Origin: Albula goreensis | Lineage: Eukaryota > Chordata > Actinopteri > Albuliformes > Albulidae | Assembly: GCA_022829145.1 (NCBI GenBank) | Contig: CM040745.1 | Location: 31,278,406-31,342,405 of the forward strand | DNA: 64,000 nucleotides | Direction of reading: 5' to 3' | In this document: positions 34,009-45,614 of the stretch, piece by piece | Position numbering within the stretch: position 1 is the first letter of the stretch | Layout: each line of letters starts with the position of its first letter | The notes under the pieces: generated by a model | What the model was told of the DNA's origin: nothing | The model's database searches: none | Seen by the model: only the letters and a program-made list of their open reading frames with translations | Position numbers and translations under genes: made by a program

Positions 34009-35308
34009 GCACACCCTCTGTCTCCTGTAGACATGTGCACACCGTTATATACCTCTCTGTCTCCTGTAGACATGTGCACACCGTTATATACCCCTCTGTC
34101 TCCTGTAGACATGTGCACACCGTTATATACCCCTCTGTCTCCTGTAGACATGTGCACACCGTTATATACCCCTCTGTCTCCTGTAGACATGTGCACACCG
34201 TTATATACCCCTCTGTCCCTGTAGACATGTGCACACCGTTATATATATCCCTCTGTCTCCTGTAGACATGTGCACACCGTTATATACCCCTCTGTCCCCT
34301 GTAGACATGTGCACACCGTTATATACCCCTCTGTCTCCTGCACCCCTCTGCCTCCTGTAGACATGTGCACACCGTTATATACCCCTCTGTCTCCTGTAGA
34401 CATGTGCACACCGTTATATACCCCTCTGTCTCCTGTAGACATGTGCACACCGTTATATACCCCCCTCTGTCCCCTGTAGACATGTGCACACCGTTATATA
34501 TCCCTCTGTCTCCTGTAGACATGTGCACACCGTTATATACCCCTCTGTCCCCTGTAGACATGTGCACACCGTTATATACCCCTCTGTCTCCTGCACCCCT
34601 CTGCCTCCTGTAGACATGTGCACACCGTTATATACCCCTCTGTCTCCTGTAGACATGTGCACACCGTTATATACCCCTCTGTCTCCTGTAGACATGTGCA
34701 CACCGTTATATACCCCTCTGTCTCCTGTAGACATGTGCACACCGTTATATACCCCTCTGTCTCCTGTAGACATGTGCACACCGTTATATACCCCTCTGTC
34801 TCCTGTAGACATGTGCACACCGTTATATACCCTCTGTCTCCTGTAGACATGTGCACACCGTTATATACCCCTCTGTCTCCTGTAGACATGTGCACACCGT
34901 TATATACCCCTCTGTCTCCTGTAGACATGTGCACACCGTTATATACCCCTCTGTCTCCTGCACCCCTCTGCCTCCTGTAGACATGTGCACACCGTTATAT
35001 ACCCCTCTGTCTCCTGTAGACATGTGCACACCGTTATATACCCCTCTGTCTCCTGTAGACATGTGCACACCGTTATATACCCCCCTCTGTCTCCTGTAGA
35101 CATGTGCATACCTGCCTCCTGTAGACATTATATACCCCTCTGTCTCCTGTAGACATGTGCACACCGTTATATACCCCTCTGTCTCCTGTAGACATGTACA
35201 CACCGTTATATACCCCTCTGTCTCCTGTAGACATGTGCACACCGTTATATACCCCTCTGTCTCCTGTAGACATGTGCACACCGTTATATACCCCTCTGTC
35301 TCCTGCAC
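34009..35308. repeat. 39-bp minisatellite, about 30 or more copies
   Basis: The unit 'ccgttatatacccctctgtc' plus 'tcctgtagacatgtgcaca' is 39 bp (34081 to 34120) and most copies are nearly identical. A variant junction 'ctgcacccctctgcctcctg' recurs near 34341, 34594 and 34961, marking higher-order duplications of about 253 and 367 bp. Because 39 is 13 codons, frames stay open on both strands and give 13-residue repeats such as YITVCTCLQETEG; these are not genes. Each unit holds one E-box CATGTG and one CpG. Confidence 0.98.
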
Positions 35309-36199
35309 TTGAGGATATGCTGCTGCTCACCCGCTCTGTCTCCTGTAGGAATGCGCACAGACTCACTCCGGAGACTGCAGCACAGACAGCACGTCCATTC
35401 CCTCAACAGTCTCCCTCCATAGAATCCCCTGGCAGTCATCATTTATTTATCCCTCCCATGATGCATTGCATTTCTTATTACTGCTTACATACTGAATGTT
35501 TTTGGATATCAGCGGTATGGGATGAAAAGTACATGTGGAAAGCAGAACTGAGGTTTAAGGCAAACTGCAGAGAAACACTGTACAGGGCCATTGGGAATGC
35601 ACATTGAGAACCATGGTTATAACCACAGTCTAGTGACATTAGAGAGGGAACTGTGGAAATGTAGTTTGGGTATAAGGGAACTAATTTGCACTACAGGGAT
35701 GTGAGCAAGCATGGCAAAGAAGAGATGCCTTCAGACCAGCTATTTTTTTGCTGACCTCTGCTGAACGCCAGCCAATGCTGTAAGGCCCTCTACATGTCAA
35801 TATCTCCAGGCTGTGATGCTTTTGGGAGACCTTTAGAATTGTATCATAGATCGTTGCTCTTGGCAAGTGTTTTACATTATTTCATGAATTGTCGGTCTGG
35901 CATTGCATTCATTGTTGAAATGATTAAGACTTATAACCTTGAGGTACCAAGAGATCAATGTGCACTGAAATGTACAGGCTATTAATAGAAATACACTCAC
36001 AAGTAGGTACACACAGGTACTGGATATGTATCCAAAAATCTGTATCACTATGCAATTATGTACTTTATTGGTGCATCTCAATTATTATAAAAAGGGATTT
36101 ATCTGTGCTAAATCTCTGACATAACAATGATGTATTAAACAAACATAACCTTTCAGCTAAGTGCTGGTCTCAGACCCTACTGTACTATGGTTGCAGGGC
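35309..36199. other. Non-coding DNA, nothing recognised
   Basis: The forward frame 35155-35607 runs out of the minisatellite into unique DNA and is not a gene. No repeat or RNA found. Confidence 0.4.
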
Positions 36200-36570
36200 G
36201 AGAATTGACTGCGTCTTCGGGTCACCTTACAATCACCGCAGTGTCATAGAACTGCAAAACAACTTCCCTCAGAAGTAATTTCTTGCTCCTTGCTTTCGGC
36301 AGGGGCGACATTGATTTCTGGGTGCTGGAGTGGCTGTTGGTATTGACTCCAGATTACGTTTTATTCGGCTCCTTTGTTTTTGGATGCATGCAGTACATTT
36401 CAGGAGGTCAATGTTTGGCTGGGGTTCACTATCCTTTGAAAACAAGGAAGCTGACTGGACAACACGGTGCAGCGGCAGAGTCACTCCATTGGGCATTGTT
36501 GGATGGGGAACCACCAATGAACTCCTCTCAGTCTAAGTGTCCAATAGGGCTGGACGGGATGTCTGGAAAG
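36200..36570. promoter_or_regulatory. GC-mixed unique block with open frames (candidate CNE)
   Basis: Frames on both strands (36283-36573 and 36330-36536 plus, 36269-36517 minus) overlap without recognisable products. 'ttgctttcggcaggggcgac' looks acceptor-like at about 36300, but no donor or homologous peptide supports an exon. Composition resembles other candidate CNEs in the window. Confidence 0.25.
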
Positions 36571-37830
36571 TGACACAAAGCTGGGGTTGCCAGTGAAGAA
36601 GGGTTACAGTACAAAATTACACAGGGAGCTGTAAAGCTGTTCAACTCCCTATGGTTCTTTTATAGGAACATCTACACAGAGAGGGTTTAGGAAAAGCAGG
36701 GCTGTGATACAGACAAATGACATGATTCTGCCTCTCTGTTTTTGTTTTTTTTTAAGCAGGGGGTCAAGTGTTTATCTCGATGATCCTTTAGAAATGAAAA
36801 TCCTACAAAATCTAAGTTTAAATTGCAAAAAGACATAATATATATATATAGAAATAGTTTAGTTAGCAGTATTTACTTCCCAGCTTGTAATACTTCAGAA
36901 ATACTTCACAACTAGTTGTGCCTATGCCTGTGTGACCTGTACCTCATAACTACTATGCTGTTACATAAGTAACAACAGAGTATTATTGAGAAAGTGCTGC
37001 AGTAATTAGGTAACATTGAGGAAGTATCAGAATTGCTATTAAGTACAACTGAGAAATGAGGCAGGCCTGTTCTTATTATACATGTCTAGATATGATATAA
37101 TTGTTCAGCTCTATGTGCAACTTAATGTCAAGCGTTACCATCTACTAAAATTCATCCTTTAGCTATGGTTTCTGTGATTGTATCTAAAATATTTATCAAT
37201 GTAAAGTGTGACAGTGTTCTGGTTTAATGCAATTTTTGACCCTTACTTTTAACTTGAAAATGCATAATTGATATTCTGCTTCCCTGTTTGGTTGGTTGTA
37301 GATCTCTGAGGTTCTACTGTAAAAGATCGGATGACCAATGATTCTGAGCAATACAAATTAAGATCTATTGACCTAATTTACTGATGTTATTTTTTTCCCC
37401 AAACCTCAATAACCTCAACAGCCTACTTGCATAATCTACATGTTTTGGACAGTAAAACATTGAGTTTTGAAGGATTTCCTTATTATGTGGCTGTGCATCA
37501 AACTCACTGCGCCACAGCCTGACAGAGTAATGAACCTGACAGCCCTTTACCTGAACTTGTAAAGCCCTCCTGGCCGCTGTGGATGTTGCTCTCTCTTTGG
37601 AATCCATGTCAGCTTTAAAATCACTTTATATTATAGCAGAGTGGAAGGAATACCATATTCATGAGACATATCTCTGCTTAGAATATTTCTGAGATGAAAA
37701 GAGATAAGCTTTCATATTTCAAACCTTCAGAGTCAAAGCAGCTCCTGTTTACTAGCAATTGCGAGTATTGTGCTTGTATGCCTGTGTGGGCGTGGGTATG
37801 CATGTGAATTTATATTTTATATATAGCTTC

Positions 37831-37833
<3 letters not shown>
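36571..37833. other. Non-coding DNA; repeat-like block at 36850-37140
   Basis: The block 36850-37140 is rich in 'gtaaca', 'taattag' and 'aagtac' motifs and ends 'cttaatgtcaagcgttacc', similar in style to 20170-20530. Both may be pieces of one interspersed family. Nothing else is seen up to the (AT)n tract. Confidence 0.35.

Positions 37834-37900
<67 letters not shown>
37834..37900. repeat. (AT)n microsatellite, about 33 dinucleotides
   Basis: Uninterrupted alternating AT, expected to be unstable and able to extrude as a cruciform. Confidence 0.97.
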
Positions 37901-37905
<5 letters not shown>

Positions 37906-39460
37906 GACTAATACTGTGCTATATATACACTGCATTTTTAACTGCACTTCTAAATATTTATATAGATAGACAGCAAGTGAGTTTGTGAACATATTTAGTT
38001 AACAAGATAGCTAGTCAGCAGGGGCAGTAGCTAGCAATGTCCAAGCCAGACCAGATAAGCAGCTATGATGAGTTTACTAGTGAAGGTTTGATCTCATATT
38101 GTGCCTTTAAACCAAAGAAAAAAGTTTCCTAAACCATGAAAGCATCATTTCCTAAACTGGATAAAGAATGGGCAAACATTACATGTACAGCTCCATGGAA
38201 GGTGAAGTACAGAGCTACAGATTTTAAAGCACTTTTACTTGCTTTGTCACACACTGTGTGCAACCCGATATGAACTCTGACAGGTTTGTCTGAAATCAGA
38301 GTGCTCTAAAAAGATTGCCACAAAGCACATAATTGCTTCAGCTATGTGCAGTGAAGCCACCAACCTACAGCTGTCACATTCAGAAGTTACCTTTGAAAAT
38401 GTTTCACTGCTACTGTGGATTTGTGTGAAAATACAAGGTACCTACTCTGTCACATTTAGTAATTACAACCATATTGCCCTTTATAAACGTGTAATTACTA
38501 AACTAATAGCACTTTTTAGATTTTCACCAGTTGACCTTAAGTGTTCGACTGAGCCACTGACTCAGTCTGTCATATTCCTTCTCAAAATTCCCCCTCAGTT
38601 CAAACTGAGCCTGAACCTTGAGTTTGTGAGATTACTACAGGCTTAATTATGCTTTAGGGTCTCTTAACTTGCTGCATAAGGGTTCGACTTAGAGAAAGAA
38701 CCCCTATTCTGTTTGTTTAAACAGCTGCAGGCTGTAGGCTGCAGTGCAGCAGGTTTCATGTCATACAGAGCGTCACACAGGTGTCAGCTGTGTTGAGTGG
38801 GATAATTATTTCTAAATATTCAATGGATAGAATGGAAAATAACAGGAAATAGTCAAATAAAATAACACATCATTATATTGCTTAATATATTTTACACATT
38901 TTAATAATAATAAACATTGGCAAACACTCAAAAATAAATAAGCCTTTTTCTTAAATTGACAGATTGCCCTTGCGATTTTTTTCTGTAACTACATTAGAAT
39001 TTTCAAAATACAGTCAAGTAATTAGAATTACTTCATGATTTATTTTAAGTGCTTCTGATGGAAAGAATGTGTACAATCTCTAGAACTGAATGAGGTGCAT
39101 CTATTAATTATTCTATATTCACAAAAAGCTATCAATCTCCAAATACAACCTCTAGGACCCTAAAGATTAAAACACGCTTGTTGAGATTGCTCTTCATTGG
39201 CTCCAGTGCTTTAATTATTAGGGACTTCCTTCTTTAACTTTCACTTTCACACATTCTTTTATATGCTACACTTGGATTTTTTATATTATGTTGCACAATG
39301 AAAGTGGTGGAGGATTAGGTTCCTGTCCCAGTTGCAAGGAATAAACCGTACAAAAAATGTGAGCACCCCATAAATATACATTGATCAAGAATGCTATATT
39401 CTCATTATTAAATACTGACAATAAAATTCTCAGTTAGTAGGGCAATGTGTTTCGTCAAAT
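37901..39460. other. Non-coding DNA, nothing recognised
   Basis: AT-rich. A small inverted pair 'gggttcgactt...gaacccc' is at 38679-38705. The frame 38344-38646 has no known domain. Confidence 0.4.
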
Positions 39461-39540
39461 GTGGCCCAAACTGGGAGGTGGCTACGGGTGTCTAAGCTGA
39501 ACTTTTCCTCTGATAAACTGTTCTTTTGCTTCCCTACCTG

Positions 39541-39700
39541 GCAGTTTTCCAAGCAAAAGGTGCCTGAAAAAAAGAGTCCACCTGAACCCACAACAGTGAC
39601 AGACTTTCCAAATAACATGTCCTTCACAGTGAGCCTGGAGGGAGAAGCTCTGGACCAATCACAATGGAGCAGAACCTTCAGTTATCTCTTTTATGTTGTG
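39541..39700 (+). other. Exon-like open segment behind a strong acceptor signal
   Basis: 'ttgcttccctacctggcag' at about 39526-39543 is a good pyrimidine tract plus AG. The frame that follows (part of 39461-39868, 135 codons) reads FSKQKVPEKKSPPEP, then a hydrophilic stretch including FPNNMSFTVSLEGEALDQ. The residue mix looks protein-like, but I recognise no family and see no clear GT donor. It may be a lone exon of a large gene, a retroposed fragment, or chance. Confidence 0.2.
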
Positions 39701-39894
39701 TCCTCTGACCACCTGAGTGATTCCCTAGGATTCTTTAAGTATCTGTCCGGATGCCTGCAAAAAACAAAGTGCTGTTTCCTAGAAACACATAATACACTCC
39801 ATTTCATGCATCTACTTCAAATGCCAAAGAAAATACATTTAATGATGAGTAATACATTAGGACTGTAGTGGTGAACAGCATGGTTTGAATAGCG

Positions 39895-40160
39895 AGGAAA
39901 ATGTTTTTGAAAAACATGAAAACTTTATTAAAGAGCAATGGCCCTTAAAAATCATAATCCTTGTCATGCTTGGGCATCTGTGGCGGTATGAACCGACTGT
40001 ACGCTGACTACGTCTTCCTCCGACATCATAGGCAGCGTGCGGTTGTTGGTGCGGCCACAACGTGAAAAGAAGCAAGAGCGTCGTTTCATGAATCAGAGGA
40101 GTCACGTGCTCGTCTTCCCCTCCCACAGCTGTCAGGGTGGGTGCTGCAGTGAGGTCAACC
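39895..40160. promoter_or_regulatory. Strong enhancer-like segment (candidate CNE)
   Basis: Repeat-free block with many surviving CpGs ('tggcggtatgaaccgact', 'tacgctgactacgtcttcct', 'gtgcggccacaacgtg', 'agagcgtcgtttcatg') in an otherwise CpG-poor region, plus 'aaaaatcataatcc'. The minus-strand frame 39857-40219 (120 codons) overlaps and is unrecognised. Confidence 0.4.
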
Positions 40161-41204
40161 AGTTCAGTTGAACATTCAGATTGGGGAAAAAGGGGAAAAA
40201 AACAATTTTTGAAAATCATATGTTGATTGAGATGTTTACGGGCTTTTTTATCAGGTCGAAGGTTTTCACCTGAATGATGGCTTTCTGCTTTGTAAATTGA
40301 ATCATTTTCAAATGTCTAAAATGAAATGTTCGTTCATGTCACAAGGTCAAAAGTAACTGTCCATAGTAAGAGCCCTCTGTACATTTGTATATCTTATCAA
40401 TGGAACAGCTAGTTTTATGAGGTACAGTACTGCTAAACCTTATTTGTGATTGTATGTTCAAGGGTATCTGTCAGTTTTATGCCTAATCTAAAATGCTACA
40501 ACAGGAATAATTTGTTTGAGGTAGCTAGAAGAATACAGCATTAGAAATATAAAACCTGTGATGCATTGCTGGAGAAATAGCTTTTGACTGTTATCTGCTC
40601 ACAATTCATAGGAAGCCGATACATGTGTTTATTGACACCGGTGGTTAAATATGCATTGTTACTGCGCAAGCAAATCCGTTGATCACTACGATAATAAACT
40701 ACAACTGCAGCTTCTGCAAAATCAACGATATTATGAATTACGCCATCAATCAATCCTTATTTTTAATGACACAGTTATATTTTCATACAATGCTTCACAG
40801 TCTTTATTTTGTAAGAGCAGGGAAAACTTTTGGGTCACTGTCGGAGAACAAAGTTCTGTTTACAGCAGGGCCACCACCATTATTTCTTATAACTAACACA
40901 AAAGGTTCTCCAGCTGCTGTCTTTATCTGTAGCCGCTGGTTGCCTCTACTTAAGTAGAGCTGTTATGGATTGTCACTCTTATCTGAAAAGAACAGACCTG
41001 TCCACACCTGTGTCACATGACCAAGAAGAGAAGATGGCACTGCCCATCTGAGCTCCAAAGCTGTAATTACATAGACTGAATTGGTTAGTAAAAAAACAAA
41101 AAATGTAACAGCAGAGCTGAGGGAGAGAAAGGCTTTTTACTTTATTTACTGCTGAGATCCAGAGAAATAAACTCCTCCCTGTCTGTCCCCTCCCTCCCTC
41201 CCTC
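40161..41204. other. Non-coding DNA, nothing recognised
   Basis: Frames at 40651-40896 and 40979-41212 lack domains. A 'ccctccctccctc' run lies at about 41190. Confidence 0.4.
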
Positions 41205-41590
41205 ACCAGCACGCGATAATAAACCTGTCAACGTGTGATTTAAGCAAGCCGCGGCAGAATTATAGCACCCACAATCTGACTTATAACAATCCATAAATCA
41301 AAAGTAATGGAGCTCAAAGAAATAAATGTAGAAGTAAGAGATTGTTTTCATGCAGTGCCACTCTGCAAAGGAGGTGAGAGTGCGATCTAATTGTTGCTGC
41401 TGTTATGGGGCTGAATGAAAACGCTACACTGAATGAAAATACAGCGTGGGAGGGTGACAGATGCAGAGACGAGAGCCGCACATAGGCTCAACTCATCCTA
41501 ATGCATGCTCCGAACGCACGCTAAACACGAGCGATTTTCTCGCAGGGTGAAAATGCGTAGTTCATTTAGCGGCGCCTCAAAATATGTCTT
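41205..41590. promoter_or_regulatory. Strong enhancer-like segment with PBX/HOX-type site (candidate CNE)
   Basis: 'ataaatca' at 41293-41300 is the reverse of TGATTTAT, a PBX-HOX composite site. Other cores are 'gcgataataaacc', 'gatctaattgttgctgctg', 'catcctaatgcatgctccg' and 'tcatttagcggcgcctc'. CpGs are numerous and no frame is open for long. One of the more convincing regulatory candidates here. Confidence 0.45.
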
Positions 41591-41669
41591 GTGAACTTGT
41601 TCTGGCTATCAGCAAAGTGTTTATTTTTCTATACCATGACTTTCAATATGTTTAATAAGGACAATGTTT

Positions 41670-41691
41670 AAAAAAAAAAAAAAAAAAAAAA
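41670..41691 (+). repeat. Poly(A) tract, 22 bp
   Basis: Twenty-two A bases after 'ggacaatgttt'. It could be the tail of a retroposed sequence, but no body was recognised upstream. Confidence 0.9.
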
Positions 41692-43648
41692 GAACACAGG
41701 ATTTATGGTGCTGATGACATCTCTGTCAAGGTCACATTGCTGGGGGTAGCCGTGCAGGTTTATAGAGCATGTCTAAATGGCCGCATCAGCAAAGGCGGAA
41801 GCTTTGGATGGAGAACAGCTCAAGATACATTCCCTGTCCGATTGGGCCAATCAGCTAGCTATTCATGGTCAGGGGGTGGGATCAGTTCTATGGCAACATG
41901 CCACTGAATCGTTGACATGATATTTTGACCTTGCCTTCGTTTGAATGTTTCTCTACAGTTGTACTGAAATGACTGAATGTTTGCATAAAGTATTATGCAG
42001 ATTGGAGAATACATGTTAAGTTATAAAATACAAGTTATCAAGTATCAGTATCAAAGTGATATGGAACATGAACTGATTTTATGTCATGAATATCACCTAG
42101 TGGGTGTTGTAGCTGTATTTTCTCCTGACATACTGTTTGTAGTTAAATATCTAGCCAGTTGTATGAGAGAAAAAGGTAAGATGTGGCTGTTTATCTGGCC
42201 ACGGCAACATCTTTCGTCAGTTTGATGAAGTATAGAGTCTGGGTGCTCACGGCCTACTTTGTAGTGACCTTATAAGTAATTATTAATAATTAGAGTCATG
42301 AAACAATATGAAAAATTCCACATCCTCTGGGGTGTACAATGATAAGAAAATCATTTCAGAAATAATCTATGTGTTATAAATCTACAAAAACAACACTATC
42401 ATTCATGACCATTTCATGACCTACCATGATGAAAATGGTACATATTGATGGCATGTGACGTGCTCTATTAGCTGGAAAGGGCAATAGCATGTGCACATCA
42501 TTGTATGTCTAAATCGTGATATAACCTGTAGCATGTCCTGCACTTGGAAACTGTGTACAGGTGTTGTCTTAGTTTAAAGTATCGATTAAACTCTCATCAG
42601 ACTCTGTCCATTGTGCCCTGGGGATGGAGATGTTGAAGGTGAAGCTTTGATTCTGCTCGGGTTGTGTTTGTTTGAAAACAATCCAGGACTGGAGCACCAC
42701 ATCCTTCCTATTGCATTATGGGAGATGCCTCTCTTCCCTGGCTTCAGTTCCTGTGCACCTGTCCGAATGGATAATCCTCCATGCACGGCTCTTTTGAACC
42801 CCAGAAATAGCTCCGGTAATGAGATTCCTGACTGTACAACATCAAAAGGGGAGCTGTAGGCCTGCACTGCCTTCTTTCACACAAGTGCTAATCAGCCTGT
42901 GCTAATTGCTGTGGAGACTGTGTCTGGCGCAGTGCTGTGTGCATGTCTGTGTTTGTTTTGTGCAGCACAGATAGCATTATATACAGAATACTCCCCCCTC
43001 TGATGGTCAGTGTTCCTGGGTGAATATCAGTTTCTGCACTGAGGTGAAGGAGAGGAGAGGAGACAGGAAGTCATGTGAATGGTTTGAGCTAACCCCAGAG
43101 CCACCCTAGCAACTCACAATTCAACCCCACAATCCTGTAAGTGACACCTGACACTCAGATGGTGATGGGTGGAGCACTTCATCGGTTTTGACCAATCATG
43201 CATGACCCAACCTGTACTCCTCCACTGTCCCATCTGCCCTTGAAAACCCTGAAGCTGCTATCAATTGCCTGAGACCCTTAACTGAAACCAGGTGAGTTAA
43301 ACCCTATGGCAGTCAGACAGTCCTGCCTGTAGCTTACAGACCCGCCTCCGCCATGATGAATATTCATTAATCCCTGTAAAGTTGGGGAAAATGTCCACTC
43401 AGGCTATTAGATGAAAATAAAATGAGTCAATTACTTTAGAGGGTGAACAAATTCCTTGTAGAGTTTATTTCAGTTGTGTCTTTCATCTGTGTTTCTCTGT
43501 CTCTCTCGCACTGTCTCCCCCACACTCTCTGGTTCTGGTACTCTCTCTCCTGTGACTGTATTCAGTGAGCTTGATGCCTGTGCTGTTAATTATTAAAGTC
43601 CACCCAGTCTGTGTTCAGAAGTAATGAGGTAGCTGTGCCTACCTATTT

Positions 43649-43650
<2 letters not shown>
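41692..43650. other. Non-coding DNA, nothing firmly recognised
   Basis: Overlapping frames on opposite strands at 42586-42867 and 42611-42859 sit in GC-mixed unique DNA without recognisable products. The block 42600-42900 could be a weak regulatory element. The remainder is featureless. Confidence 0.35.

Positions 43651-43741
<91 letters not shown>
43651..43741. repeat. (GT)n microsatellite, about 45 dinucleotides
   Basis: Uninterrupted GT run. Frames through it give poly(Cys-Val) or poly(Thr-His) and are artefacts. Confidence 0.98.
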
Positions 43742-43744
<3 letters not shown>

Positions 43745-45316
43745 GTACTTACACTGTGTCTACGAGCCTGGATTTGTAAGTGTGTGAGTGTATTTGTTTG
43801 TTCTTGCCTAGTTTCACTTGAGGCTGTCACTGCTACCTTCTTGCCCCATTCTATTTTTGAAGGAGAGAGGGGTAAAACAGGGGTGAAGACAGCCCATGGG
43901 CCCTTATCACAGAGCCAGGGGCCCCAGCTGACAGTGATGTAATGGGGTCCTATCTGGGTGGGGGGTGAGGTGGGGACTCTGACTGTTCCACACACTGGCC
44001 TCAGGCCTCCAAATCCAGTCTGAATAAAATTAGTAACATAACAGTGATGTCATCAGGGTGACTACTACTGTCAGACTGATGACATCATGGGTGCCATCAA
44101 AACTCAGCATATTTACGTTCTTCCCAAATGGAACAGAGCTTTGCTGGGTCACATTTTAAAGTTATGTTTTGATAGGAGCATGAAGAGATTATTCTTTTTG
44201 AAATGAATTTGTCTTCTTTTTATAACTTTATTATAGTTCATGCTCTTTATCTTCCCGTTTTATGGAAGCTGACATTGTTTGCTGCATTTGCTTTCCTTTT
44301 TGAGACACATTAAGATGAAATAAAATACATGTCACTTTTCAAAAAAAAAAATCCCTGGGCCAGATTTTCTACCTGGCACATGCCTCATCTCAGGAAAATA
44401 AACTCTTTATGTTCTATATCTGTCACGCTGATCTCCTGACAGAGTCGCATCTGCCATGGTGTAAATGCAGGTGTCTTTCCAAGGAAGAGGAGATTGTTGT
44501 GCCATAACTGCGCCTATGACATACCTACATGTAATTTAACCAGACAGCCCTCTTTTATAACTGTGTCACAATCATGTTCCCAAAATACTACACTGTACTT
44601 TGTTAAATGTATCCCTCTGTCTCCAAATGCAGGAGAACAAATCCCAAAGTTCCCCTTCTGTCAGTCTGTGCTGGTTTTGATCAGAGATGGGTCTTGTCTC
44701 AAGTCATTGACTGCATGGGATGATGGGTAAACATGGGTCTAATATCCGTGCATCAGTGACTGCTGAAGTATACAGTTTTTATTATGGTATAATTAAATAG
44801 GAACTTGACTGGACAACAAGACAAATGTACTATTTTCCTTTTAGTTCTTACTTTGAGAGGTCATTTCACCAAACTAAATGGTGTTGCATTGTGTGAGCAC
44901 CCACTGTCCTCTTTGCATCTCGTTGGTTGATTACTTCAGATGATTTTTGAGAGAAACACCTGAAGGAACCTAGCCATTCACCGCTCAGCAAGTCTGCGTA
45001 CACCTAAGCTGCTGTTTCAATATGAATATATTAATAGGGCTAATATTTGTTGAATATAAATAGGCTTTTGTGATGGGAGAATTTCAGGTGTCAGCAAATG
45101 TAATATAGGTATATTGCTGTGGTAATTCAGTGTCAGTGATGAGCTGAAGCTTAGTCTCAACAGGACCGAAGTTCAGAGTAGAGCTCAGTAAAGGCTGTCC
45201 GTGCTCTGTGATCTGCTCCAACTGTTCGTTAATCCTGACCTGCTCCTGCTGCTATACTATATAATAACAGGACCCATGCTAATGTACACAAGTGTTTACA
45301 TGATCTAGCCAATACT
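43742..45316. other. Non-coding DNA with one possible retroposon tail
   Basis: At 44319-44350 'gatgaaataaaatacatg' is followed 12-20 bases later by ten A bases, the layout of a polyadenylation signal plus tail. No gene body is recognised upstream, so a processed sequence is only a possibility. Confidence 0.3.
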
Positions 45317-45614
45317 AATATATGATAGCATCTCTATAGAGAACCATGCCTATGTACGCTAATATATGATAGCATCTCTATAGGAGAACCATGCCTATGT
45401 ACGCTAATATATGATAGCATCTCTATAGGAGAACCATGCCTATGTACCCTAATATATGATAGCATCTCTATAGCAGAACCATGCCTATGTACGGTAATAT
45501 ATGATAGCATCTCTATAGCAGAACCATGCTTATGTACGCTAATATATGATAGCATCTCTATAGCAGAACCATGCCTATGTACGCTAATATATGATAGCAT
45601 CTCTATAGGAGAAC
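45317..45614. repeat. 45-bp minisatellite, about 7 copies
   Basis: The unit 'taatatatgatagcatctct' plus 'atagcagaaccatgcctatgtacgc' recurs every 45 bp (for example 45361 and 45406); the first copy is two bases short. As 45 is 15 codons, a minus-strand frame (45334-45645) stays open with SPIEMLSYISVHRHG repeats. Confidence 0.97.

Noticed and set aside
34009-35308. Regular 39-bp repeats resembling a CRISPR array or tandem peptide gene
   Set aside because: There are no unique spacers between repeats, units abut directly, and the genome is vertebrate. It is a minisatellite; the 13-residue repeat peptide is a by-product.
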